Shown here: piece by piece, positions 45,440 to 56,106 of the stretch
Numbering within the stretch: the first letter of the stretch is position 1
How the letters are laid out: every line of letters begins with the position of its first letter
Source of the DNA: Eublepharis macularius
Taxonomy: Eukaryota > Chordata > Lepidosauria > Squamata > Eublepharidae
Direction of reading: 5' to 3'
DNA length: 64,000 nt
Assembly: GCF_028583425.1 (NCBI RefSeq)
Contig: NC_072790.1
Location: 153,630,397-153,694,396, forward strand
Notes under the pieces: generated by a model
What the model saw: the letters and a program-made list of their open reading frames with translations, nothing else
Told to the model about the DNA's origin: nothing
Database searches by the model: none
Program-made: the position numbers and the translations under genes

Positions 45440-45881
45440 CAGGGGTCTCCAACCCCTGGGCCATGGACTGGTACCGGTCTGTGGCCTGTTAGCAACCGGG
45501 CCACACCAGCGACGTAGTGTGGTCTGCTCTATGGCAGCACCAGCAAAGGGGTGGGAAGGTGAGAAGCAAGGCTGCCCGCTTCCCCACTTGCCTCCCCGCT
45601 TCCCCACCTGCCGTGCCACCAGGGCGCCCGGCAGCACAGGTGAAGGGATGGGAAGGCAAGCGGTGAGACAGCCCACTTCCTCGCTTGCCTCCCCACTTCC
45701 CTGCCTGCCATGCCACAGCATCATTATATAATGTAGTAGTAGTAGTAGTAGTAGTAGAAATAAAGTGTGCAATTGTATCATCCTGAAACCATCCCGCCGC
45801 CCCCCCCCCCCCGCCCCCCATCCGTGGAAAAATTGTCTTCCACAAAACTGGTCCCTGGTGCCAAAAAGGTTGGGGACCACG
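45440..45881. mobile_element. 442-bp hAT-like MITE with 8-bp duplication
   Basis: The left end CAGGGGTCTCCAACC and right end GGTTGGGGACCACG are inverted. The flanks 'agttaaac' (45432-45439) and 'agtttaac' (45882-45889) form an 8-bp duplication with one difference. Subterminal parts read 'ggaccggta-ccggtctg' style on the left and 'aaaactggtccctggtgcc' on the right. The centre holds a GC-rich pair of related units and the (TAG)n run. Similar ends are known from old mammalian hAT MITEs, but I do not assign a family. Confidence 0.85.
45732..45757 (+). repeat. (GTA)n microsatellite
   Basis: Eight uninterrupted trinucleotide units lie within the hAT-like MITE. Confidence 0.95.
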
Positions 45882-45889
45882 AGTTTAAC

Positions 45890-47415
45890 CATAATCAAGG
45901 AGTAGTAAAGCATTGGAGAGAGCATTTCTGGAAAAAGGAAGGAACAATCCACTCATTCTTACTTTAAAATCAACATTACATATATTTTAAATGTTGGTAC
46001 TGAAGGCTGATTCTCAACCTATTTCCATTTTTTTAATCAATGGCAGAAGCTCTTTTCTGTATCGGACAAAAGCACAAAAAAAGGAGACACAGAGAGGGGA
46101 AAAACATTTTAAAATTATCTTACATTTGAAGGGATTTCTTTTTTTGTAGTTATTTCTGTTTCCCAAGAGTACAATTGTACTCTACTGCAAAACAGAAACA
46201 AGTAATAAAAAAATATTTTAAAAAGTCATTTTGCATGTTGAAATTGGTTATAGTCACAGAGTGTTAAAATGCACTCCTGTCACTGCATCATCTGCATGCC
46301 CCATCACTACAATGCTCGCTGCTGCCACCCATTTCCTTCTGTTGTGCATGTACAGAAGTGCTGCATGTTGACAGTTTCGGACCACCCCACAACCTAGAAC
46401 TCCAATTTCCCCCTCCCTTTTCTTTTCCCTGTTGAGCTGTGTGCCCTTAAGAGAGAGATGGTCCCTTCATGTCTAATGTTTTGTTTTAAATATTTTACTT
46501 GTTGTTTTAATGTCATTATATGTGTTTAGCTTGGTATTAACTTTTAGTTATGTGTTGTTTTGGTTGTTTTGGATCCCCCACTATTTCCACTTGCCCCTTC
46601 ATGGAAACCTTCATATTCTCTCCCATTTTCCTGCTCTTCTTCCCATCAGCCAGCCACTCTACATTTATTTGCTCTCTTCTCTTTACCTTTCTCTCCATGG
46701 CAGCATCTCTCCAGAAAATGACTGGCCCAGTTTTGTGGTGGTGGATTTCAATCAGGAACTGGCACTGGAGAGAGGAGGGGCATGAGACTTCCTTCCAGAG
46801 CCATTTTCCTGACACAAAATGACTCTGGTTATTTGCCCCATGGGGAGAGGGGGCTGCATCTGCAAGTATTCAATACACATCTACTCTCCTGGCAGGGCAA
46901 ATAATGTCCTTGGAGCCATTTTTGATCAGGAAAATGGCTTAAAGGGAAAGCTAAAATTCCTTACCTTACACCATGGCCCTGATCTGATTGGGTCCCCTTG
47001 CAGCATATCTTGAGAAGTGAATTCCCATAAGGAATTTTCAGATGTCAGATGGCTGCAAGTCCTTGTGGCAATCACATTACTTATAACATGTAGTTTGGGT
47101 CTGAGAAAACAGAGCTTGAAGCGGGGGGGGGGGGGGGGGTCAGTGAGTAGAATTTGGAACTCTCTCACTTGGGACAGGGGAACAATCCACCAGTTATTTT
47201 CTTTTAATGGTAAATTTTCCCCTTCAAAAAACAAGTTCTCATTCTTTAAATGAAAACGGTCACATCAGAAGTTCAAATTCCTGTTTTTCACAAAATTCCT
47301 AGGTTGCACAAAAAAGTGTTTCAAATGGGACAGCGCACTTATCTGGGTGTGAGTAGATTTGAGTAGAATTGGCAGGTCCCCCAAGAATTGGCAGGAAGAG
47401 TACTTACTCTATATT
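45890..47415. other. Unassigned non-coding DNA
   Basis: Mostly AT-rich. A run of about 18 G lies at 47121-47138, and 46270-46480 is slightly GC-richer. No coding or repeat signature is recognised. Confidence 0.5.
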
Positions 47416-47429
47416 TTGAGCCAATTTTT

Positions 47430-49231
47430 TAAACTTTTTCCAAATTTTTATTTAATTATGCTTAATAAACAGTTACATAATTAAAGGAAAGTTGTTATAC
47501 AATGGTATCTAATAAATTTTCTATTACATATCTTAACGATGGTTTACATACCATGATAACAATGATTTTTTTTTTACAAGTAGGTGTTTCATCTTTGGAT
47601 TTCAAATAGAGGTTAATATACTTAAATGATATCCTAAAACTTGACATTACAATTGAGAATTCTTTATATATACATAAACGATTGCTTTATTTTGGATAAT
47701 AATCAGATTATTGTTAAAGATAATATTTGAAATAGATTCTTTTATAGTAATGATGATTAAATAGGTATTATTATAAAGTCAAACCTTTTATGGATCAGTT
47801 GCAGATATTAATAAAAAGAAAAACAACAACAATAATTTGTAACCATTATTATAGCCCTTATGAACCTTGCTAAAATAACCTCCTTTCCCTTCCACCCTCC
47901 CTCTCTTAACTCTATCCCCTCTTACATACTATAAACTAGATTAAATTGCTTACTAAACAGTTTTCTGTAGCCCCAAAGTAACCCCCTATAGACCAATTGG
48001 TGTTTCTTATACCAACTTGAAGAACTGTAAAGATAACTGGACGCCCTATCTGTGAGCTCTGCTCCCTCCCCCTGTGCCTCTCTTAAACCAGAACATTTAA
48101 CAAGTTGTTTTAGTTTGCTCTCAACTTGAATTTTAACATCTCAGCCTGTTTTTTCTTTGCTTGTTAGATATGTCTCGCTGGGGTCTTGACTTCCTTGTAA
48201 GGTGATAAAGGAATGGGCATTTTTCTTTTCTGTGATATTCTGTTGCTGTTCAAAAAAGTCTCAATGCCAAGGTCCTGCAATAGTATCCTTCCAGTTTGCT
48301 GACCTGTAGCTTGGTATCTTGTATTTTTACTTGAAGAGACGTATAGTTGGTCCATTTGTATTTTATTTGAGCTTTTCTCAGTGCTTCTGTTGTAGATCTA
48401 TGTTCTTTTTTAAAAAATTGTGGATGGTAATTCTATGAGTATTTGGATATGTGTCCTTAATATGGAATTGAGCCTTTATTTCTTCCTTTTTCCAGGATTT
48501 TACTTCTTGTCTTCCAGTCAAGAATCGTAGCTAATATGTCTCTTAGTTTATTGTTTTTAGGGATGTTTTTTGGATTCTTTTGTGTTCCCAGGCGAAAGGC
48601 CTTGGTGATTATTGGGCTTGCTCCCTTTTCAAGCTGCAAGTGCTGTGTCAGCCATGACTCTAAAAATGAAGACAGATCTGCATTTACAGTTGTTTGCTCT
48701 TCAAAGTTTTTGAATTTAAGATTAGATGGTTTTGTCAAGAGTTCCATTTGTAAAAGTCTTTCTTGAAGTTCTTTATTCTCCCGTGGTAAAACAGCTATTA
48801 GTATCAGCGCTCGGTTAGCCTTTTGTGCTACTTTGCCTAAAGCCATTTTGATTTCTGTTAGTTGTTCTTCAAATGGTTGAAGTATGGTTACGATTTTATT
48901 CATTATTTTTTGTTCCATTTGGACAAATATTTTGGCAAGCATCAGATTGGCAGAGATAGGTAAATTAATCTTACCCTCACTGTTTTCAGCTGCCATTTTG
49001 ATTGTTGCACTTCCTTTCTCTGCTGCTTGCTGTGGGACCAGGAAGTAATCTTGAAGCTTTTTAGAGACATTTACCTTTGTTTGTTTTTCTTTGTGTTTTG
49101 TTTATGCATATTTCTCTTGTTTTTTGCTGTTGGTTTCTGTTATGATGATTTAATTTGAGGCTTTAGGGTGGGGAGGGACGGAGCTTACTTTCCAAGCGTC
49201 CTTCTCCCTCAGAGCTGGCGCCACGCCCCCC
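47430..49231 (-). mobile_element. L1/Tx1-like element with ORF1 but no ORF2, 14-bp duplication
   Basis: The insertion is flanked by 'ttgagccaattttt' at 47416-47429 and 49232-49245. On the minus strand it starts with a GGGGGGCGTGGC 5' end (49231 downward), has a 5' UTR of about 230 bp, then ORF1 (48996 to about 48150) and an AT-rich 3' part. The 3' part has AATAAA near 47450 and a weak A-tail. No RT or endonuclease lies between ORF1 and the 3' end. Both ends are present, so this is not simple 5' truncation. It resembles the half-L1 (HAL1) form known from mammals, or an internal deletion. Confidence 0.8.
48150..48996 (-). pseudogene. L1/Tx1-like ORF1 protein
   Basis: The ATG at 48996 opens 179 codons: a coiled-coil-like region (MEQKIMNKIVTILQPFEEQL), then LPRENKELQERLLQMELL, then the RRM-like part (LSSFLESWLTQHLQLEK, ITKAFRLG, RDILATILDWKTRSKILEKGR). 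After a frame break near 48460 the C-terminal domain is legible as YKWTNY-Q-KIQ and LLQDLGIETFL near 48350-48250. The order matches L1-clade ORF1, an RNA-binding chaperone. The family's highly conserved RRM loop is partly lost. Confidence 0.8.
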
Positions 49232-49245
49232 TTGAGCCAATTTTT

Positions 49246-51109
49246 AAAGAATCGGCCCTGACACAATGCCAGGAGCAATGGAGTTACACTAGAAATATTA
49301 GTAGGGCCTGTGGGCATGTGCCCATTTCACCATGTGCTTCTACCAAGCGCAGGCCCATCTTCTGGGCCTGCCTTCTCCCACCAATCAGCTGGTGATTGAC
49401 AGCAGAGGCAGAAACTGCCAGGAGTTTGCCATCAGCAGGCACCTGGTAAGCCTGGAAAACTATTGTGAATCAGTGCAAGAGAGGCCTAAAGACATGCTGT
49501 ATGTGTATCTAAAGTAAGAATGACCCTTTATGCATTCCAAAATGCTACTTTGTTGGTTAAAATGTTAAAACTAGATTAGATTGTCATAGGTTTTGCTATT
49601 GTTTCCTAACATCTTTAATCTAGTATTGTACTCCAATTATCTTCCTCTTTTAATAACAGTAATAGAATTAATAGCTTATTTCCGGTTTATAGATTGTGGC
49701 TCAGAGCAATTTTTCTACTTTTGTTCTGCAGTATATGTCTTTTGAGTTTTGCAGAGCTATCTGCACACTGTTGCCAGATTAGACTTGAAGTAAGCTGATT
49801 TTTATCAAGCCACTGGGTAATTCTGAACATTTCATCTGACAATTTTAGTACTGTACTGTGGCAGCTGACCTGTGTAAGTAAAGGATTACTGTAGATCAGT
49901 ATACTGAAAAAAATGTCTTTAACTGTGAACATTCTTTCAGTATGTATTCTTTAAAGGTAAGAGCAACAAAATCTCTCACCTTTGTGTTTTAAACAAAAAA
50001 CATATTCAGGTTTAATAACAAGGGGTTTTTTTAGGGGGGGGAGTTCCTTTTATGTTGGTAAATTATATTAAAACAAAGATGGTATTTTTAAAAAGTGTAT
50101 GCTATAAGGTGCTGTTTTGGATATAGCAAAGTTGTACGTGTATGCTTCCCTTTGTTCATTAAGAAAGCGAAGAGGTTCTGCCACAAGTTTCAGTGTTTAA
50201 GCCAGGTGCATTGCTATACTGATATTAAATGCATTACTGGGTGTATGCTAAATGCTTTTGATTCTGCTTGAGGATGACATTTTTTCTTTTAATATAATTG
50301 TTGAAACAGGGCACTGTGTTTTCCTTCAGATAGTTAGTGCTGGATTACGAGTAGATAATCTCCGTACAAGTCAATAAGCCTTAGAGGGATTTCAGCAGAA
50401 TGTTGATAACCAGAAATCTTGTCTTTACCAGTTTTTTTTTTATCTTGAGTTTCTCATTCACTTTCCTTCCTGGTCAGTAAATAACTTCACATTCTCACAA
50501 AGCAATGCTCTGCTTTGTCTTGATATGGTGATTCCCCTTGTCTAGCATGTTCACATGAAGGATTTGTCAAGCATCCTCTGGCAGCATTTTTCTGAACAAA
50601 AGAGGGTATGTCTGGGTATATATGTGTGTGTGTGCATAAGGTATGTATCTGGGGAAATAGTTTTGTACTGAAATACATAGTTTTGTACTGAAATACAAAA
50701 AAATACTGTTTTTTAAGGAATAGTAAGAGGTGCCTTGGTTGCAATATAATTTTTTAAGAGCCCTGTTTTTCAAATTATTTGACAATATTGAAAAAAAGTG
50801 AAGCTCCACATGCTGCAGCTAGTTCCTGTTGGTAACTTTAAACAATTAATCAAGGTACATGGAAAATGCAGTTACTGTCTGTATATGGAAGAAACATTTA
50901 CATTTGTACTCAGATACAAGGGGTGTATTGTAGGGAGGGAGTCTCAGATGTTTCACTAACAAGTTAGGGATCATAGATTTCACCACTATGTTGCCGTATA
51001 TCCTATCTGTTGCTTTAAGTATATGTTCCTGTGTGCTACCTGTGCTTCAAGTATTATCCTACTGGATAGTTGTCTAATGTCAGTCCTAGAATTCCTTATA
51101 TTCTGTTTC
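49246..51109. other. Unassigned non-coding DNA
   Basis: AT-rich sequence without a recognised gene or repeat. A short (TG)n run is at 50620-50633, and a near-duplicate 'tagttttgtactgaaataca' occurs at 50660 and 50680. Confidence 0.5.
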
Positions 51110-51290
51110 AACATTTCTTCAACTCTGTATTGGATTCTTGCTAATGCTATGTCTTTGTAAACTTGTATTTATTTACATATGGCATTGTTTATGGAAATGT
51201 CCTTGATATTGATTGTACTAAGCTCACACTATGTAATCTGCCTTGAGTCTCAGTGAGAAAGGTGGACTATAAATGACATAAATAAATTTT
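51110..51290 (+). repeat. LINE/SINE 3' tail
   Basis: The segment ends 'gtaatctgccttgagtctc', 'agtgagaaaggtggactata' and 'aataaat'. This is an L2-type 3' end common in squamates and matches 40076-40190. Confidence 0.55.
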
Positions 51291-51433
51291 ATAAGATATA
51301 GAATGTTTGATTCTTCTTCTAAAAGATTTCTCCACATAGCAAAAAAGTAATGTTTAAGGCTATCTTTATTTGCTACTTACATTCTGTAACAATTTATCAT
51401 GATATGGAATCCAGAGGTTAGTAACAAAACACT

Positions 51434-51566
51434 CAGGGCCAAGCCACAAGTGACAGATGGCACTTGAACAGTAAGTGGATCAAGTGGAGAGCAAGTGGAG
51501 GGCAAGTGAACAGGGAGGAATACACTTGTCGTTCAAGTGTCATTCGTCACTTGTAGTTTAGCCCTC
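51434..51566. mobile_element. 133-bp MITE with 20-bp inverted ends
   Basis: The left end CAGGGCCAAGCCACAAGTGA and right end TCACTTGTAGTTTAGCCCT are inverted with a few differences. The interior repeats 'caagtgga' and 'caagtg'. The duplication is unclear, so hAT membership is inferred from the CAGGG end only. Confidence 0.65.
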
Positions 51567-52337
51567 AAATACAGTAGTGTCTTTGAATTCATGCTTTGTT
51601 TGCTTTTTCAAATATAGTGATTTTCCCATTATGATGATAATTCTAGTTATGATAGTTGTAGGGCTGACGCAAGGTTTGTATGCTTCGCGCCTTTTGGGGA
51701 GGGGGTTAATGTTTGATGGCTGTACTATATTGACATGATCATGGGTTTTTAAGCATTCTGTTGTATACATTGTGTCTGCAGGTTATAATAAGACTCACAA
51801 GCATCTGCAATGTGATTTCTGAGCTGTAGGTGTCTCATGGAAAGCTAAGGACTTCAATTGTTTCCTGTCTGCAGATGGATGCCACAGTAAAAGGAATCTC
51901 TTTGCCTTTTAGTTTACTGACTCCATGGTTCAGTATTAAAATAGGCACCCATTTATATATGGAAATCAATACTTTTATTTTTAACATGGATTGAATTTTT
52001 TGGTATAAAATTCATGTTTCCAACATGTGAATAATTCAATTGTATAGCCATATTCAATAAGTTGTTAAAATGTAATTTTAATCATACTGCAGTGGGATCT
52101 CATAGAAATAATACAATTCAATAAAGCAAATGCAATTTAATTAAGACAGCATGCTTGTGGGATTGCATGTTATTAAAATATCATTTTCATCCTTCCTTAA
52201 ACAACACCAGACTGATTATTACTGATCAGAACAGAACATATGGTTCTTAGCTGGCATAATTCAAAAAGCTGTTCCAGGGACTCCCTTCTAGCTACTGGCC
52301 AAGGTTGCAGCTAACTATCTGGTTTCTCTAGTAAAGT

Positions 52338-52503
52338 CAGGGCTTTTTTTCTGGGAAAAGAGGTGGCGGAACTCTGAAGAGGGAAATGAGGGAGAAACAC
52401 ATGGGATTCTTTGAAATAATATTATTTTCACACGCTATTGCCGAGTATTTTCAAGAGGTGCCGGAACTCCGTTCCACCACGTTCCCACTAAAAAAAAGCC
52501 CTG
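52338..52503. mobile_element. 166-bp hAT-like MITE with perfect 8-bp duplication
   Basis: The left end CAGGGCTTTTTTTC and right end AAAAAAAGCCCTG are inverted. The flanks 'agtaaagt' at 52330-52337 and 52504-52511 are identical. The interior has 'gtggcggaactctg' and its inverse 'ccggaactccgttccaccac'. The identical duplication suggests a recent insertion. Confidence 0.9.
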
Positions 52504-52928
52504 AGTAAAGTCATTCTCCAGCTGCTTGTTCTCAGTGGTGTCACTGGCAAAAGTACTCCTCATAATTATCTTCCCAGACTAATGCATGCTATGTATCACA
52601 TATCTTTGTGGCCTCACATGATTGCATAAGGTATCATATATATAACATGATGATATGGGGTGAGAGCAGAAATTTTATATGGATTCAGCTTGTTTTGTTA
52701 TAATTATTCTGATTCTTTCATATTCTTACGTCATGTATTTGAGGTCACTACAGAATATGAGTGACACTGACATTACATTCATTGGGAAACATGTTCCCAC
52801 CTATAAGTCCCTCCTCCATTAGGATGAAATTTTCAGGGACAGCACTAAAGACAGCTTGCCTTCCAAATTTCAAAACAGGTGAGAAAATGGGCAGAGCAGC
52901 CATATAGAGGTGCAGTGATATTTTCCCC

Positions 52929-53623
52929 TGAAAAATAACAAAAGAGAGAGGCGCGGAGCAAACTAGCGAAACAATCTGTGTAACCGCACCCTACTAACTA
53001 TGCTACAACAATAAAGAGCTATTCATAAGCTTTAATCAATAATTCTCATAAATCAAATTGTGCCTCAATTGAATACAAGTGTATATATAATACAATATCA
53101 CAACGCCTGAGGATTATCATCCATCAGAAAAGTTCTTCATAACATGCATAGGTACATACAAATGTTACCATGCTACAAAATTTTTAAATACAATGAAAGT
53201 AACTGCTGACGGGTCGCCAGCAGGAGGTTCCCGTTCCGGAGTCCCCTTTCTCAAAGCAGTTACTTAAACAGTTTTGATGGATGGAATCTCAATAAATAAA
53301 ACAGTAGCTTAACACATTTCTCGCTGATGCCACGGAGCGTACTGCCACTATGCACTTTGAAAATTGAGAAATGTGTTAAGCTACTGTTTTATTTATTGAG
53401 ATTCCAAAAATTTTGTAGCATGGTAACATTTGTATGTACCTATGCATGTTATGAAGAACTTTTCTGATGGATGATAATCCTCAGGCGTTGTGATATTGTA
53501 TTATATATACACTTGTATTCAATTGAGGCACAATTTGATTTATGAGAATTATTGATTAAAGCTTATGAATAGCTCTTTATTGTTGTAGCATAGTTAGTAG
53601 GGTGAGGTTACACAGATTGTTTC
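52929..53623. mobile_element. 695-bp foldback element with 14-bp duplication
   Basis: Outer arms of about 225 bp lie at 52965-53195 and 53405-53623. Inner arms lie at 53282-53321 and 53365-53406 ('acagtagcttaacacatttc' against its complement). The stretch 53196-53280, with 'gacgggtcgccagcaggagg', has no partner, so the palindrome is asymmetric. The flanks 'gtgatattttcccc' at 52915-52928 and 53624-53637 are identical. I see no coding region. Confidence 0.85.
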
Positions 53624-53637
53624 GTGATATTTTCCCC

Positions 53638-54690
53638 ACCTTCAGAATCCAGATGCAGGTGGAGAGGGCAGGTGGAAGCTATTTTTAAGGGATGCTGAAA
53701 CAGGCGTACACGCTCCCTCTCTCACACACACACGCACGCACGCACACGCACACACACACGCACTATAGACTAGCTTCATACATTTCTGCCTGTGTTTGGT
53801 ATCTGCTGAGAAACAGAACCTACTCATATATTTTCAGTTGTTTTAAGGTTTTCCAATTAATTGTAAGGTGACTTAATATGTACACTATATCAATCCCCAA
53901 TGGTCTTAAAAGGGATATTTGCTACCAGAAGATTCTTTCTTCTAGCAATTTGCAGCCATTAAGGAAACTTCTGCAACATTCTGAGTCATCAACATAACCC
54001 TGGGGTGTTCAGCCAAAGAGCTGGGGGGGGGGGATAGACCAAACCCTTGTATGTGGTAACAGGGAGTGGGGGTGGGGTGGGGGATGTAGGTGGGTAGGAT
54101 GTGGCAAGGAATTTTTTTGTTACAATATAGTCTAGTAGAAGTTGCCTAACAACCACCTCTGGATTATCAGCATTAGGCAGCTCTTTCATAATGTTGTTTG
54201 TACTAACTGATTAAGTGAAATGAGTAGGAGTAATGAAAAAGTCAGCCAGGTTCATTTTGTGGAAAGCCAGTTCAAGGAAGCTCTTGTTGTTCAAGTCAGA
54301 CATTCTTTATGTTTATAACTTTCCTTTTAAGATTTTGCAATATGGAAATGTTTTGTTTCAGTTGTTATTTGAACATTGTAAGACATTATTAATTATATTG
54401 TACTGTTGAAGGGACTGTCCTCTTTTGGAGATATTTTATATATCTCTCTTGTGACTATCTAATTTATTTATCACCTAAACATAATTTCCTTTTGCTGATA
54501 GGTTTCAGAAGAATTTTCCAGTTTATTCTGGAGATCTGTCCTGGTGTTTGGTGCTGATTGGTCCACAGATGAAAAGAAAACTAGTTTTTGGTTGACTAAA
54601 GCATTCAATTTTTGGTGAGACGTAGCATCTCACAGTAATGTATTGGCTCAGGCCCCTTTCACATTTCTGGTTTAACCTGGTTGTAATCTC
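53638..54690. other. Unassigned DNA with a CA-type microsatellite
   Basis: A (CA)n/(CG)n mixed run is at 53722-53762, and G-runs are near 54021 and 54070. No other feature is recognised. Confidence 0.5.
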
Positions 54691-54890
54691 TTTCTGCCTC
54701 AACTTTCTGTAAATTAAGATGGGGATTCATATGTGAGTTGCTGTAACCATTTCAAACAGCACCACTTTTTCTGGTACAGGAAGTAGCTACCACCTTACCC
54801 TGGGCCTCTAGGGCTTTTGCAGGGGTTTTTTTTTAATGGAAAAAAATCGCTATAGCACTATAGCACTGTAATAATAGGTATAGCATTTTT

Positions 54891-56043
54891 TAAATTTTTT
54901 TTTTCAAAATCTTTATTGAAAGTGTAATAAGTAACAAGATCAACAATAAATGCGTAGAGAGAAGGTGGCATCATACGTAACAATGCTCAGATACAACAAT
55001 ACAAAAACACAAAAACACTAACAGTAGGCAATACACAAGTACTTAAATATTATACATCATCCACAAGATTCTAATACAGTGTAAAGCAAGCTAGTTACAA
55101 CTTCATCAGGAGAAATATGTACAGGCACATCCAGTATATCGCATAACAAATCTATAATTCAAATTTCAGGGTTTATAATCGTGTAGTAAGGTAGCTTAGA
55201 GACCAGCCATTCATTCTGGGATAAAAATTCCAGAAAAGGGTACCATTGTGCGTAAAATTGTGTAGGTTTGGAGGGGTTTTGCAACACTCGAATTCTGTCT
55301 GTTATCTTTTCCATTGTAAGGTGATCCCACACTACTTTATACCATATGTCAAGAGTGGGTGGGTATTGCGATTTCCATCTAAGTGCAATTGCAGTTTTTG
55401 CAGCTACTAGGAGAGTTCTGACCAGTACCTTCTGTAGTTGGGGAATGTCCAGATCTCCCCAAAGGTCCAAGAAAACAAGTTCCGGGCTCGGGAGTATCAC
55501 ATAGGCCGTGATGCGGGAAATTTCATGAAGAACCACCTGCCAGAAGGCAGCTACACATTTACACTCCCACCAGCAATGCAGGAACGTACCATGCTCTCCG
55601 ATTTTTTTCCAGCAGAGCGATGATCTGCTGGGATATATTTTCGCTAGCTTTTGGGGAGTGAGGTACCACCTGTGGATAAGCTTATAGGTTTGGAGACGCA
55701 CACTGGTGACAGGGGAATTAATCAATGCAGATGCCCAAACATGTTCTCTGTCTTCTTGTGTGAGTTCTATCCCACAGTCTTGCTGCCATCTATTGAGCAG
55801 CGCCTCATTGTTTAGTGGCTTGGCATCAATCAATACGTGGTAGAGTTTTGACAGGAGACCCTTACGGTTAAACAAATGGGAGTCTAGAAGTGGTTCAAAT
55901 TTAGTTGTTGGTTTAGTCATTACACTTTTTATATTTAATTCATTCAGAAGATATCGCAGTTGGAGGTAGAAAAGCCAGGGGACTTCCCTGCCCAGGTGTT
56001 GTTCAAGTCTACTTTGCTTATAATACCATCCTTGGTGGCTACG
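54891..56043 (-). mobile_element. 5'-truncated L1 with 15-bp duplication
   Basis: The insertion is flanked by 'aggtatagcattttt' at 54876-54890 and 56044-56058, and on the minus strand ends in AATAAA and an A-tail (54897-54920). The sequence covers the last part of ORF2 and the 3' UTR. The truncated 5' end, target duplication and A-tail are typical of L1 insertion by target-primed reverse transcription. Confidence 0.9.
55159..55920 (-). pseudogene. L1 ORF2 C-terminal domain
   Basis: An open frame of 253 codons carries the L1 C-terminal region. RLQTYKLIHRWYLTPQKL is followed by the Cys/His cluster (SLCWKKIGEHGTFLHCWWEC), then FWQVVLHEI, LLVAAKTAIALRWKS and the end WLVSKLPYY. RT and endonuclease are missing by truncation, so this is a fragment although the frame is open. 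It belongs to the same L1 clade as, but does not overlap, the copy at 47430-49231. Confidence 0.85.
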
Positions 56044-56106
56044 AGGTATAGCATTTTTAAAAGGAAAACTGAATCCCCATCTTAATTTTTTTTAAAACAG
56101 GCAGAC

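Larger units (their letters stand above)
54692..56106. repeat. Inverted repeat pair flanking the L1 insertion
   Basis: A 19-bp stretch 'aaattaagatggggattca' at 54711-54729 has its exact reverse complement at 56070-56088, with weaker similarity further out ('tctgcct'). Without the L1 at 54891-56043 the two would be about 190 bp apart. They are probably the arms of an older short hairpin element into which the L1 inserted. Confidence 0.5.

Noticed and set aside
53722-53762. Possible Z-DNA or regulatory role of the CA/CG run
   Set aside because: It is a simple alternating microsatellite, and nothing around it supports a function.
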